From positions 9,343-73,342 of the forward strand of contig NZ_JBHLXE010000033.1 in the NCBI RefSeq assembly GCF_042432445.1: a DNA stretch of 64,000 nucleotides, given 5' to 3'. The stretch is from Thorsellia kenyensis. Lineage in GTDB: Bacteria; Pseudomonadota; Gammaproteobacteria; Enterobacterales; Thorselliaceae. The translations under genes and the position numbers were made by a program. Below, one piece after another: positions 16,846-26,753 of the stretch (the stretch's first letter is position 1; the number at the start of each line of letters is the position of its first letter). The notes beneath the pieces were generated by a model. It ran no database searches. It worked only from the letters and a program-made list of their open reading frames with translations, and was not told where the DNA came from.

Positions 16846-17982
16846 ATGAAAATTTATTTAATCACTTTTGTATCCTTTTTCTTCATCACATTTCCTACCT
16901 TCTCCCAAGAAGTTGTCCAAGTTGAGCATAATCAGAGGGTAATGGATAAAGCAAATCTATTATCGGAAGCAGAAAAAATAACTCTAAACACTACCCTGCT
17001 AGAATTTGAGAAGCAACAAAATGATGGCTCACAATTTTTTGTGTACATTGTTAATTCAACACAAAATGAAACAATCGAAGAATTCGCTTATAGGGTTTTC
17101 AATACTATAAAAATAGGGTCTAAAACATTAAATAACGGTATTTTAATTGTTATGGCCGTTGATGACCGAAAAGTAAGAATAGAAATCGGTTTAGGCTACG
17201 AAGCCATTATTACAGATGTTCAAGCAGGTAGAATTATTAGAGGAATTATCTTGCCTAAATTCAAAATGAAAGAATATTTTAATGGTATAATGGATGGCGT
17301 AATAAAAACAATCCACATAATTAATCCAAAATTTCATTCTTCATCTATTTCAAATGAATTCACAGATTATAATCAAACAGTTTATAGTTTGGAAAATCCT
17401 TTTGAACACCTTGCTAAGTTTCCTGTTATTATAATGCATGTTTGCCTCTTGATTTTTGTTTTCGCGATATTAACTTATCTTAAGACAAATCAAATTCAGT
17501 CAGCAATATTAAAAGAAATATATACCTATGATAACCTTCAAACCAAAAAATCTAGGGATACGTGGGCTCAACATATTAAACGAATAGTGGAATATTCAAA
17601 ATATAAATTTTATTACCCTCCTTATAAAGTTACTTTTATTGTTATGCTACCAAGTTGCTTCATTTTAATAACTATTTTTTTATTTATTCATGGATATCCA
17701 ATTAATTTTGAAAATGTATTTTTTTGCTTCACACTTGCATTTTTTTATAATATGTTTAGTTTATTACTTTTTTATTTGATTTTAACTATTTTTTGGAAAC
17801 CTTTTAAAATGCAAATAAAAGATGCCAAGATTATTGCAATGAATAGTCCGAAAAATTCGATATTGCTTCGAAGCTATTCAAGCAGCTTTTCGCGGAGTTC
17901 CAGTTCTTCTAGTATTTCGAAAGGAAGAGGCAGTAGAGGTGGAGGCTCTAGTCGTGGAGGCGGTGCTTCAGGAAGTTGGTAA
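16846..17982 (+). CDS. Secreted/membrane TPM-domain protein (YgcG-like)
   Basis: The 378-residue product has a signal peptide (about residues 1-20). A TPM domain follows (about 28-155), with the typical VMDKANLLSEAEK start and NNGILIVMAVDDRKVRIEIGLGYEAIITD core. Next come three membrane helices (about 190-215, 265-285, 290-320). The tail is rich in Ser, Arg and Gly and ends RGGGASGSW; such GGG-S-G-W endings are common in this family. TPM proteins are linked to envelope stress and photosystem II repair in other organisms; here the role is not known. A LemA-family gene follows 139 bases later, a recurrent pairing. Confidence 0.8.
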   Translation: MKIYLITFVSFFFITFPTFSQEVVQVEHNQRVMDKANLLSEAEKITLNTTLLEFEKQQNDGSQFFVYIVNSTQNETIEEFAYRVFNTIKIGSKTLNNGILIVMAVDDRKVRIEIGLGYEAIITDVQAGRIIRGIILPKFKMKEYFNGIMDGVIKTIHIINPKFHSSSISNEFTDYNQTVYSLENPFEHLAKFPVIIMHVCLLIFVFAILTYLKTNQIQSAILKEIYTYDNLQTKKSRDTWAQHIKRIVEYSKYKFYYPPYKVTFIVMLPSCFILITIFLFIHGYPINFENVFFCFTLAFFYNMFSLLLFYLILTIFWKPFKMQIKDAKIIAMNSPKNSILLRSYSSSFSRSSSSSSISKGRGSRGGGSSRGGGASGSW

Positions 17983-18121
17983 CATTAAATGATTAAATAA
18001 AAGTGTTCAATATGGGGCTAATACAATAAAACGTATTTATAAAAAATCACATGCCCTCATAAATCCATTTTAAAACACATTAAGATCTTTCCTACTAAGA
18101 GTCTAAATTTAAAGGAACTAC

Positions 18122-18712
18122 ATGAAAAAAATATTAGCCATTGTAATTTTATTTTTAATGATTTTTTCTATTGTTTTAATTAAACAATATAATAGCATTC
18201 AAAAAAAACACGAAGCGGTAAATGCAAGTTTTTCAGAAGTATTTAACCAATATCAAAGACGCTATGATTTAATTCCGAATCTTGTTAATACCGTTAAAAG
18301 CTACACTATCTATGAAAAAGAAGTCTTAGAAAACGTAATTAAGGCAAGAAGTTCAGTAGGGAAAATTAATATAAATGCAGATCAAATAGATGATCCTAAA
18401 TTAGTGATCAAATATCAAAACGCACAGAATGAATTAAGTTCATCTATTACAAAACTATTAGCCATATCAGAGCAATACCCAGATCTCAAAGCAAGTTCTT
18501 TGTATCAAGATTTAATGGTTCAATTAGAAGGCACAGAAAATCGTATTTCAGTTGCAAGAAGTCGCCAAATTGAAACAATCAATCAGTATAATGCCCAATT
18601 AAGAGAGTTTCCAGCCATTATTATCGCTTCATATATGGACTATCAACCTATAAACCAAATACCCCCTAGCAATGACTCTAAAATTGCGGTAGTACCAAAG
18701 GTTGAACTATAA
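18122..18712 (+). CDS. LemA family protein
   Basis: The 196-residue protein begins with one membrane helix (residues 4-21) and continues as a long antiparallel helical domain. The diagnostic NxxFSEVxxQYQRRYDLIPNLVxTVK pattern is at about residues 34-62, followed by EKEVLENVIKARSS. LemA proteins are membrane-anchored with the helical bundle exposed to the periplasm, and are often encoded next to TPM-domain proteins, as here. Their biochemical role is unsettled. AAAGGAACT precedes the ATG closely. mutH follows at 29 bases and may be cotranscribed. Confidence 0.88.
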   Translation: MKKILAIVILFLMIFSIVLIKQYNSIQKKHEAVNASFSEVFNQYQRRYDLIPNLVNTVKSYTIYEKEVLENVIKARSSVGKININADQIDDPKLVIKYQNAQNELSSSITKLLAISEQYPDLKASSLYQDLMVQLEGTENRISVARSRQIETINQYNAQLREFPAIIIASYMDYQPINQIPPSNDSKIAVVPKVEL

Positions 18713-18741
18713 ATTAACTTTTGTCTTGTGAAGGAGATATA

Positions 18742-19407
18742 GTGATTAGTGTTCCAAATTCATTGAATGAACTATTAACCAGAGCTAACTATCTTTCTGG
18801 GTATTCAATTTCTACAGTCGCAGATGCATTTAATTTGAGTGTTCCAGCGGACTTAAAGCGTCATAAAGGATGGATTGGTAATTTTATTGAGCATGTACTA
18901 GGTGCCGATGCTGGTAGTAAAGCAATACAGGATTTTACCGAATTAAAAATTGAACTTAAAACCATTCCTGTAAATGATAAATATTTTCCTTTGGAGACTA
19001 CATTTGTTTCCTTAGCTCCTTTAACGGGTAATGTAGGTGTGACATGGGATACATCACATGTTCGTAATAAACTACAGCGGGTACTGTGGATGCCAATTCA
19101 GGGGAATAGAGATATTCCTATTAAAGATAGACTTATTGGTAAACCTATACTTTGGGAACCTTCACTACAAGAGAGCATCACTTTAAAAAAAGATTGGGAA
19201 GAACTCACAGAATTAATTACGCTTGGACAATTCGACAAGATCAATGCCGCTATTGGTGAAGTTTTGCAATTACGCCCTAAAGGGGCAAACAGAAAATCTA
19301 GAACTCATGCTTATGATAGTTCTGGCAAATTGATAAACACACTTCCTTTAGGTTTTTATCTTCGTACAGGATTTACTGGAAATATTCTTCAAAAAAATAA
19401 AATGTAG
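18742..19407 (+). CDS. mutH: DNA mismatch repair endonuclease MutH
   Basis: MutH nicks the unmethylated strand at hemimethylated GATC sites after activation by MutS-MutL. The product (221 residues) contains the catalytic region, with DFTELKIELKTIPV giving the Asp...Glu-x-Lys triad, and RVLWMPIQGNRDIP further on. An upstream TTG at 18721 is in frame, but AAGGAG at 18731-18736 sits five bases before the GTG at 18742, and I chose that start. MutH is restricted to gammaproteobacteria that use Dam-directed repair, so it is a useful lineage marker. A dam gene is not in this window. Confidence 0.96.
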   Translation: MISVPNSLNELLTRANYLSGYSISTVADAFNLSVPADLKRHKGWIGNFIEHVLGADAGSKAIQDFTELKIELKTIPVNDKYFPLETTFVSLAPLTGNVGVTWDTSHVRNKLQRVLWMPIQGNRDIPIKDRLIGKPILWEPSLQESITLKKDWEELTELITLGQFDKINAAIGEVLQLRPKGANRKSRTHAYDSSGKLINTLPLGFYLRTGFTGNILQKNKM

Positions 19408-20121
19408 TGATAGCTAATGGAAATCAATGTGACAGTGTTGGTAATACCGAAGGCCCTCTAAATGAACAGTTGGAAAATATCTGCACCTGCAACTTGATGT
19501 AACTTTAGTATATGTGAGAAGTTGTAGATTTTGCCTAACTGTGCATCTGATGTGAATACTTCTTTAAACTCGTATTAATTTATTGAGATATTCATCCTCA
19601 TGTTAGTAACATAAACCCATCGAATCAAGACTTTGAAAATACATGAGGTAAAGATTTGAGCTTGGATCTTTGTTTAATTGATGTTTTATAAAAATTCAAA
19701 GGAGTTTAAATCACAATTAGATAGATAACCAGCTAGTCTATGTAAATAGTAATTCATTTAAGATAATATTGACTAATGGAGTCTGCACTGTACTCATCGG
19801 GGTTAAAAAAAATAAATTCACGAGAGCCCGAAATAAACGTCTAGATAATTGATACGTTCCTCCTTTTAGCAGGTATAAAAAATCAGTCATATGCTATTTT
19901 GTAGCACTTAAAAAAGAAAAGATGGCTTTACCTTTGCTAAATGTTCCCTTTGAATTCGATTACTTTAACCGGTGAAAGTCTTAAAATAAATTAGATGATT
20001 ATCGATGATCTTTTTAAAGTTTTACGTTAAAATCAATTTTTAATTCTCCAAGTTTGCATTCTCGTTGCAACTTTTTAAAAGTATTTAATTTCGCCTTAAA
20101 TAAGGCTTAAATGGGTTTATT
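19408..20121. other. Non-coding stretch upstream of the TrpYZ-like transporter
   Basis: About 710 bases with no credible gene. In comparable operons this is where the substrate-binding protein gene would be, and nothing resembling one is left. It contains CCTGCAACTTGA at about 19486-19497, the reverse complement of a 12-mer at about 13300, and the CTCATCGGGGTT motif shared with 14882. Confidence 0.45.
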
Positions 20122-21060
20122 ATGTTTGATTTGAATTTTTTAGGCTTAAGTCTATTCAGTTTTGCAGGCGCAATTGAGATTGGTTTAATCTATTCTCTGG
20201 TTGCGTTGGGTGTTTTTATCTCTTTTCGAATTCTAGACTTCCCGGATTTAACAGTGGATGGTAGCTTTCCCTTAGGTGGTGCAGTGGGTGCTGTCATGAT
20301 TGTATTAGGGTTTAATCCTTTTACCGCTTGTTTAGGGGCAATTGTAGCAGGATGTTTAGCGGGCCTAGTCACTGCTTGGCTTAATGTTAAATTAAATATA
20401 TTGCCACTACTGGCTAGTATCCTCGTGATGACAGCTCTCTATTCAGTGAATTTAAGAATTATGGGGGGACCTAATATTCCACTCCTTAACCAAGAATCTG
20501 TTTTTTCGTTAGCGAATATTTTTGGAATGAAAGAGTTCTTATTTAAGCCTATATTTTTATTAGTCGTTGTTATCATTGTTAAAATTCTTATCGACTATTT
20601 TTTCAAGTCAAATTTAGGGTTAGCCATACGTGCTACGGGTGTAAATGCAAAAATGGCTCGCGCACATGGTGTAAATACTAACATTACGGTGCTTCTAGGC
20701 ATGGCTATTTCAAATGGCCTTGTTGCTTTGGCAGGCGCCCTTTTTGTTCAAAGTAACGGAAGTGCCAATGATTCAATGACAGGAACTATTGTTATAGGAT
20801 TAGCAGCTGTAATCCTGGGTGAAAACTTATTGCCTGGAAGACGACTATGGATAACGACTCTTGCTGTGATTGTTGGTGCGGTTGTTTACCGTATTTTTGT
20901 TGCTCTTGCTTTGAATGCATCATTTCTCCCTAAATTTTTGCAATTACAAGCACAAGATTTAAGTCTTATCACTGCGTTTTTGGTTGCTGTAGCCTTAGTT
21001 TTACCTCAACTCAAAATTAAGTCCAAATTGGCCTTGCTCTTTAAATCTTCTAAAGGATAA
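20122..21060 (+). CDS. ABC transporter permease, TrpY-like (branched-chain permease fold)
   Basis: The 312-residue protein has about nine hydrophobic helices and belongs to the BPD_transp_2 (LIV-type) permease superfamily. IGLIYSLVALGVFISFRILDFPDLTVDGSFPLGGA at the N-terminus is typical of the subgroup paired with ABC_sub_bind (DUF534) binding proteins, described as tryptophan/tyrosine-type transporters. The cytoplasmic coupling region is ATGVNAKMARAHGVN. The ATPase gene follows after four bases. A binding-protein gene, normally first in such operons, is absent here. The substrate is therefore open; amino acids are a guess from family members. Confidence 0.8.
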   Translation: MFDLNFLGLSLFSFAGAIEIGLIYSLVALGVFISFRILDFPDLTVDGSFPLGGAVGAVMIVLGFNPFTACLGAIVAGCLAGLVTAWLNVKLNILPLLASILVMTALYSVNLRIMGGPNIPLLNQESVFSLANIFGMKEFLFKPIFLLVVVIIVKILIDYFFKSNLGLAIRATGVNAKMARAHGVNTNITVLLGMAISNGLVALAGALFVQSNGSANDSMTGTIVIGLAAVILGENLLPGRRLWITTLAVIVGAVVYRIFVALALNASFLPKFLQLQAQDLSLITAFLVAVALVLPQLKIKSKLALLFKSSKG

Positions 21061-21064
21061 TCCC

Positions 21065-21862
21065 ATGTTAGACGCGAATAACTTAACGTTAACATTTAAT
21101 AAAAACACACCAATAGAAACTAAAGCACTTAGAGGTCTAACACTAAACATACCTCAGGGCCAGTTCGTAACTGTTATCGGCTCAAACGGCGCAGGAAAAT
21201 CCACTTTCTTAAATGCCATCTCCGGAGAACAAAAAGTAGATAGTGGAACAATTAAAATCGATGGCCAGGATGTGACTAAAAAAAACAGCTGGCAAAGAAG
21301 TGAGTCAGTAGCCAGAGTGTTCCAAGATCCTATGGCCGGCACCTGTGAAAGATTAACTATTGAAGAAAATCTTGCACTTGCATCAGCTAGAAATCAATCC
21401 AGAGGATTGAGTCCTGCAAGTAACCATACACTTCGTAAAGAATTTAAAAAAATCCTTTCTCGCTTAGAACTTAATTTAGAAAATAGATTATCAGATAGAA
21501 TAGGATTGCTTTCTGGAGGACAACGACAAGCCATAAGTCTTCTTATGGCGACAATGCGCCCCTCTAAAATTTTATTACTCGATGAACATACAGCGGCTCT
21601 AGATCCTAAAACCGCAGCATTCGTTCTTGCTTTAACGGATAGTATTGTAAATGAAAGTGGCCTTACGACGATGATGGTAACTCATAGTATGAGGCAAGCA
21701 TTAGATCATGGTCATAGAACGATTATGCTTCATCAAGGCAAAGTTGTGCTCGACGTAGCCGGAGAGGATCGCAAAGGACTCACGGTAAATGATTTATTGC
21801 AGATGTTTGAAAAAGTAAGGGGTGAAACACTTGATGATGACAGTCTTTTATTAAGTAATTAA
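21065..21862 (+). CDS. ABC transporter ATP-binding protein, TrpZ-like
   Basis: This ATPase of 265 residues has Walker A GSNGAGKST (about residues 38-46), signature LSGGQRQAISLLMA, Walker B ILLLDEHTAALD with the catalytic Glu present, and the switch His in MVTHSMRQAL. DEHTAALDP is characteristic of the ATPases partnered with the preceding permease type. AAGGATAATCCC lies directly before the ATG. It is translated right after the permease gene, and the two form a compact unit. It is energetically complete as an ABC module; only the extracytoplasmic binding protein is missing. Confidence 0.85.
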   Translation: MLDANNLTLTFNKNTPIETKALRGLTLNIPQGQFVTVIGSNGAGKSTFLNAISGEQKVDSGTIKIDGQDVTKKNSWQRSESVARVFQDPMAGTCERLTIEENLALASARNQSRGLSPASNHTLRKEFKKILSRLELNLENRLSDRIGLLSGGQRQAISLLMATMRPSKILLLDEHTAALDPKTAAFVLALTDSIVNESGLTTMMVTHSMRQALDHGHRTIMLHQGKVVLDVAGEDRKGLTVNDLLQMFEKVRGETLDDDSLLLSN

Positions 21863-21909
21863 ATGTTCTAAACATCCCATTTTACATTTTGAAATATAAG
21901 GAGTCTGAA

Positions 21910-23373
21910 ATGAAAATTAATCGCATCAGCCTAAAAAAAATCACTTTTTCACTTGGTATCATGGGCTTATTACTTAATCCATTCATCGTTTTTTCTCAAA
22001 ACCAGCAGCTGCCTGAAATTGGTACTGCTGCGACTAGCACGCTCAGTCAAGATCAAGAAAATGAGATGGGTGACTTTTATATTCGCTTGCTAAGGGCTAA
22101 CACCCCATTAATTTATGACCCGACGTTAACCGCTTACATTAATCAGTTAGGTAATAAACTAGCTAGTCATGCAGACAGTAATAATGCAAATTTTACATTT
22201 CATTTAGTCAAAAATGATGATATCAACGCCTTTGCTTTTTTCGGTGGACATATTGTTTTGCACTCAGCTCTATTTAGAGAAACTAACGATGAAAATGAAC
22301 TGGCTTCAGTCGTAGCACATGAAATTGTCCACGTTACCCAGCGCCATTTAGCGAGAGCGATGGAAGATGAAAAAAGAAAAGCTCCCCTGACTTGGGCTGG
22401 TGTATTAGGAGGCGTACTTATTGGTATGTCAAATCCTAATGCGGGAATGGCTACAGTGACTGGTAGTATGGCCAGTAGTCAACAATCAAGATTAACTTTT
22501 ACACAAAGCAATGAGCGAGAAGCAGATAATATCGGAGTAAACATCCTACAAAAGGCTGGTTTTGACGCCAGAGGAATGAATAATTTCATGCAAAAAATGG
22601 CTGATAATGCTAGGTTTACCAGTAAACCACCAGAGATTTTATTGACACATCCATTACCCGACAGTCGTCTTGCTGATGCTAGAAGTAGACTTTATCAATT
22701 ACCTGAACAAGATAGACCTTCATCCGAAGATTATTATTTTGCTAAAGCAAAAGTACTCGCTATTTATGCAGGCAATAATCCACAGAATAAAACTGCTTTT
22801 GATACACTAGCACAAGGTTCCGTAGCTTCGCAAAATGCCCATAGCTATGGTTCAGCCCTTAAATTAATGGACAAGAATCAATTTGCAAAAGCCTATGATA
22901 TTTTGAATCCTATGTATCAAGCATCACCTACAAATTTATGGTTTGTTGATGCGATGACAGATATTGATATTGGCCTTGGAGAAAGTCAAAGGGCTGTTAC
23001 TAGAATAGAATCACTTCTTAAAACACCTTCATTGCGGAGTAATCATATCTTACAAATTAATTTGGCTAACGCCTATTTATCGCAAAAACAATATGCAAAA
23101 GCCAATCAGTTATTATTTCAAATAGCCCGTCAGACACCAGACGATCCTAATATTTGGCAATTACTTGCGCAGAGTGCAGCTAAAATACATAATCGTTCAT
23201 TGGAATTGCAGGCAAGAGCTGAAAATTATGCTTTAAGAAGTGATTTATCAGGAGCGATCACACTGTTGAAGCAATCTTTAACTTATGAGCAAAGTAAAAA
23301 TGATAAAGCAAGGGCTCAAGCAAGAATTAATCAGTTAATAGCTCTAGAATCCAGATTTAAAAAATTTAGATAA
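21910..23373 (+). CDS. bepA: Periplasmic M48 metalloprotease/chaperone BepA
   Basis: BepA (YfgC) monitors LptD and BamA assembly at the outer membrane and degrades stalled substrates. The 487-residue protein has a signal peptide (about 1-29). The M48 zinc protease domain carries HEIVH at residues 137-141 and a downstream Glu ligand in SNEREADNIG, followed by a TPR-rich C-terminal half (about 280-480). An in-frame TTG lies seven codons upstream, but AAGGAG six bases before the ATG at 21910 fixes the start. It works in the same compartment as TamA/TamB, encoded 10 kb away. It ends facing pepN across a shared hairpin. Confidence 0.93.
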   Translation: MKINRISLKKITFSLGIMGLLLNPFIVFSQNQQLPEIGTAATSTLSQDQENEMGDFYIRLLRANTPLIYDPTLTAYINQLGNKLASHADSNNANFTFHLVKNDDINAFAFFGGHIVLHSALFRETNDENELASVVAHEIVHVTQRHLARAMEDEKRKAPLTWAGVLGGVLIGMSNPNAGMATVTGSMASSQQSRLTFTQSNEREADNIGVNILQKAGFDARGMNNFMQKMADNARFTSKPPEILLTHPLPDSRLADARSRLYQLPEQDRPSSEDYYFAKAKVLAIYAGNNPQNKTAFDTLAQGSVASQNAHSYGSALKLMDKNQFAKAYDILNPMYQASPTNLWFVDAMTDIDIGLGESQRAVTRIESLLKTPSLRSNHILQINLANAYLSQKQYAKANQLLFQIARQTPDDPNIWQLLAQSAAKIHNRSLELQARAENYALRSDLSGAITLLKQSLTYEQSKNDKARAQARINQLIALESRFKKFR

Positions 23374-23542
23374 GCAGTAAAGTAATGCTATTATTTCAAC
23401 ACCAGCAGAAAAATACTACTTTAAACCTCATATCAAAGAACTCGAGTATTCTTTACTTAAGTTCTAACAAAGAAATAAGACTATAATTTAAATTGTTTTC
23501 TTACTACTTACATTCATGTTTGATATTTAGACTACAATTATC

Positions 23543-23576
23543 TATCTGTGACACATTTTTACTGGTGTCACAGATA
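23543..23576. terminator. Bidirectional terminator between bepA and pepN
   Basis: TATCTGTGACAC (23543-23554) and its exact reverse complement GTGTCACAGATA (23565-23576) flank a 10-base loop. The hairpin sits between two convergent genes, eight bases from the pepN stop. A- and T-runs beside it are modest, so it may also act as an mRNA 3'-end stabiliser. Confidence 0.75.
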
Positions 23577-23583
23577 ATAATAT

Positions 23584-26343
23584 CTAAATTAATAATGCAC
23601 TAGAGATTTTTTCTTGTAAATCTTTAGATAAATTATCTAATTTTGCCAACGCTTCTAAAGCATTTTTCATCAAAAATGATTGTTCCCCGCCAAAACGCTT
23701 GAAATGTAATAAAGGCTCAATCAACCTTGAAGCCACTTGTGGATTTGTAGTATTTAGTGTAGTTAAAACTTCAACTAAAAACTGATATCCCTCTCCATCA
23801 TTTGCATGAAATCCTTGGTGATTATACTGACTAAATACTCCAACTAATGCTCTGATGCGATTAGGATTTTGCATTGAAAATGCTTGATGATTCATTAATG
23901 CTCTTACTTGAGTCAATACATTCTTATCTCTTGATAATGCTTGAGCTGATAGCCATTTATCCATTGCTAAACTTTCTTCAAAATACATATGTTCAAAAGT
24001 ATCTAAAAGTTCTTTTCGACAAGGAAGTTGACATTGCACTGCTATATTAAGTGCCGCTATTCTATCTGTCATATTATCTTTATTAAAATGCAGTTTTACT
24101 AAATTATCTATGATAGTAAGAGAAAGTTGATTAATTGAGTCGTCATCCTCTCCCATCGTACAGTCTTTAATTTGATGATAGTAGTTTAAATGTGCTTTAA
24201 TTTCAGAATCAAGTACCACACCATATGCTATATATCTTAGTGATAGATTGACAAATCCACGCTGCGCTGCATCTTTTGCATTTATTTGATAATTTTCTAG
24301 TCGGTACCGATGGAATAGTGCCAAAAATTCATCTTCTAATGCAAATCCTAACTGACTTTGTATTGAGAGTAGAGTTTTATCTATGAGCAACGGATTAGCC
24401 ACATCAAACCATTGTATTACTTCACTTACTGTAGGTAGAGTTAATAATTCGGTTGCTAATCCTACATCAAGGTTTACATCCAGAAGCACGCCTTTAAAAA
24501 TAGTGATTAAAGATTCAGGGATTACGTACGGTTTGCCCTGCTCTGCACTTCTCAAGGCATCTTTAATAATCGTTGAAAAAATCTTCTGTCCTGCATCCCA
24601 TCTCTCAAATGCATTAACGGCATTTTGCATTAACATCAACAGCTGTGAATGGGTATAGGCGTAATGAAGCTTAATCGGTGCACTAAAATCCCTCAAAAAA
24701 GTTACAGTGGGTTTGGTATTTAATCCAGTGAATGTAAATACCTGACTTTTTTGCGTTACAAGTAATAATTTACTTTGAGATATATAAGATTCTTGTGTTG
24801 CTCCTTTTGGGTTTATAGCAATCTGCTCTCCTTTTTCATCATAAAAATCAATTACTAGAGGGATCATCATTGGTTGCTTATTGATTTGATCATTCGTATC
24901 AGGAATGTGTTGAGTGATTGTCATTTGATAAACACCAGAATTTTCATCAAATGAGTCAACTACATTCACTTCTGGAGTACCTGCTTGGCTATACCATAAT
25001 TCGAATTGAGACAAATCTAATTTACGTCCAGCATTTATTAATGCTTGTTGCATTGCATTTAAAAAATCAACGCATGTTACCGCTTGGCCATCATGCCTAG
25101 CTATATAAATTTTCATCCCTTCTTGGAATAATGCTTCTCCAAGTAAAGTATGGAGCATCCTGATGATTTCAGCACCTTTTTCATAAACTGTAACAGTATA
25201 AAAATTATTCATCTCCAGCACTTTATCTGGTCTTATTGGATGAGCCATAGGACCTGCATCTTCCGCAAATTGCACAGTACGAAGAAGTCTTACATCATTA
25301 ATCCTTTTAAGCGATCTATTGCCCATATCAGCACTAAATTCTTGATCACGAAAGACAGTCAGGCCTTCTTTTAAACTGAGTTGAAACCAATCACGGCAGG
25401 TGACACGATTTCCTGTCCAATTATGAAAGTATTCATGCCCGATAACCGCTTCAATATTTTGATAATCTATATCTGTTGCCGTATCTCTTTTGGCCAGAAC
25501 AAATTTAGAATTAAATATATTTAATCCTTTATTTTCCATAGCTCCCATATTAAAGAAATCAACAGCAACTATCATATAAATATCTAGATCATACTCTAAT
25601 GAGAAACGTGTTTCATCCCATTTCATTGAGGCTTTAAGGGATTGCATCGCAAAATCAGCTTTATCCAAATTTCCTTTATCTACAAAAAGTTGAAGATCAA
25701 TACTCCTACCACTTCGGGTCAAAAATTTATCTTCAAGCAGATCAAAATCTCCTGCAACTAAAGCAAACAGATAAGCTGGTTTTAAAAAGGGATCTTCCCA
25801 TACGACATAATGTTGATATTCATTTAAAAGCCCAGAATCAATTAAATTTCCATTAGATAGCAGATAAGGATATAACGTTTTATCGGCTTCTATGCGAGTT
25901 GTAAATTTAGCTAATACATCTGGTCTATCTAAATAATAGGTGATCCGTCTAAAACCTTCTGCTTCGCACTGAGTACATAAAGCATCACCTGATTGATAAA
26001 GTCCCTCAAGAGAAGTATTTGCAGCAGGGGCAATATGATTACGAATTGATAACTCGAACTCATCCCCTAACGTTGATAATTTTTCAGCAGGTATAATTAG
26101 CTGTTCAGCTGTTTTTGTATATCCTGTGAATATCTCATCGTTAATAATAACTTCGATTAACTGAATTTGCTCACCATCTAATACTAAATCGCATGGGGCA
26201 GAAGTATTTTTTTTTATCCGCATTAAGGAACAAACTTGCGTTAAATTGGCATCTAATTGAAATGTTAAATAAACTTCATTGATAAAATAAGAAGGCGCTT
26301 GGTAATCCTTTCTATATTTTGGCTGGGATACTTTAGATTGCAT
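23584..26343 (-). CDS. pepN: Aminopeptidase N (M1 family)
   Basis: PepN is the major cytosolic alanyl aminopeptidase and finishes protein turnover. The product has the GAMEN substrate motif (NMGAMENKGL), the zinc site HEYFHNWTGNRV with the third ligand Glu in LKEGLTVFRDQEFS, and the M1 C-terminal helical domain. The frame is open 42 codons upstream of the chosen ATG. That extension has no family match, whereas MQSKVSQPKYRKDYQAPSY matches the normal N-terminus, and an AGAGAGAG stretch precedes the ATG. Trimmed length is 919 residues, somewhat longer than the E. coli enzyme (870). It is a single gene. Confidence 0.96.
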   Translation of the reverse strand: MQSKVSQPKYRKDYQAPSYFINEVYLTFQLDANLTQVCSLMRIKKNTSAPCDLVLDGEQIQLIEVIINDEIFTGYTKTAEQLIIPAEKLSTLGDEFELSIRNHIAPAANTSLEGLYQSGDALCTQCEAEGFRRITYYLDRPDVLAKFTTRIEADKTLYPYLLSNGNLIDSGLLNEYQHYVVWEDPFLKPAYLFALVAGDFDLLEDKFLTRSGRSIDLQLFVDKGNLDKADFAMQSLKASMKWDETRFSLEYDLDIYMIVAVDFFNMGAMENKGLNIFNSKFVLAKRDTATDIDYQNIEAVIGHEYFHNWTGNRVTCRDWFQLSLKEGLTVFRDQEFSADMGNRSLKRINDVRLLRTVQFAEDAGPMAHPIRPDKVLEMNNFYTVTVYEKGAEIIRMLHTLLGEALFQEGMKIYIARHDGQAVTCVDFLNAMQQALINAGRKLDLSQFELWYSQAGTPEVNVVDSFDENSGVYQMTITQHIPDTNDQINKQPMMIPLVIDFYDEKGEQIAINPKGATQESYISQSKLLLVTQKSQVFTFTGLNTKPTVTFLRDFSAPIKLHYAYTHSQLLMLMQNAVNAFERWDAGQKIFSTIIKDALRSAEQGKPYVIPESLITIFKGVLLDVNLDVGLATELLTLPTVSEVIQWFDVANPLLIDKTLLSIQSQLGFALEDEFLALFHRYRLENYQINAKDAAQRGFVNLSLRYIAYGVVLDSEIKAHLNYYHQIKDCTMGEDDDSINQLSLTIIDNLVKLHFNKDNMTDRIAALNIAVQCQLPCRKELLDTFEHMYFEESLAMDKWLSAQALSRDKNVLTQVRALMNHQAFSMQNPNRIRALVGVFSQYNHQGFHANDGEGYQFLVEVLTTLNTTNPQVASRLIEPLLHFKRFGGEQSFLMKNALEALAKLDNLSKDLQEKISSALLI

Positions 26344-26753
26344 GACTCTCTCTCTTTTTAGTGAATTATCCAAATGATAAGAAGGTAATTGATAGAAACT
26401 ATAAGATAACCTTTTATCTGGTTGGAATTTTCTCGCTGAACTCTTGGTGAATATCTTATGATATATCATTTGATATTCGTTTGTATTATTGTAACAGGCA
26501 TTCTCTTAGCACTGCGTTTAAATGAAATATAGGTCCATTTTGTCAGCTTATTGTAACATACCCACCTGTAGATGAAATGAGTTGTCTACTCTTATTGTGA
26601 CTTTAACTGACTTGATTTATTTTTTTGCACAATAACATGAATTTTAGTTCTAATAGATGAAATTAAGTTATTTCACATTCTTCGCCTAATTTCCTATAGT
26701 CATTCGAACATCAATTAAATCGATTAATTCATAACAATATACCAGAGGTTTTT
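26344..26753. other. Divergent intergenic region, pepN / peptide ABC operon
   Basis: About 410 bases between two divergent transcripts. Part of it (26344-26469) is open in the pepN frame but does not look like enzyme sequence. I see no clear promoter pair, operator or repeat. Confidence 0.4.

Noticed and set aside
26344..26469. Extended N-terminus of PepN
   Set aside because: The extra 42 residues have no resemblance to M1 peptidases, while the internal ATG gives the normal family start with a purine-rich site before it.
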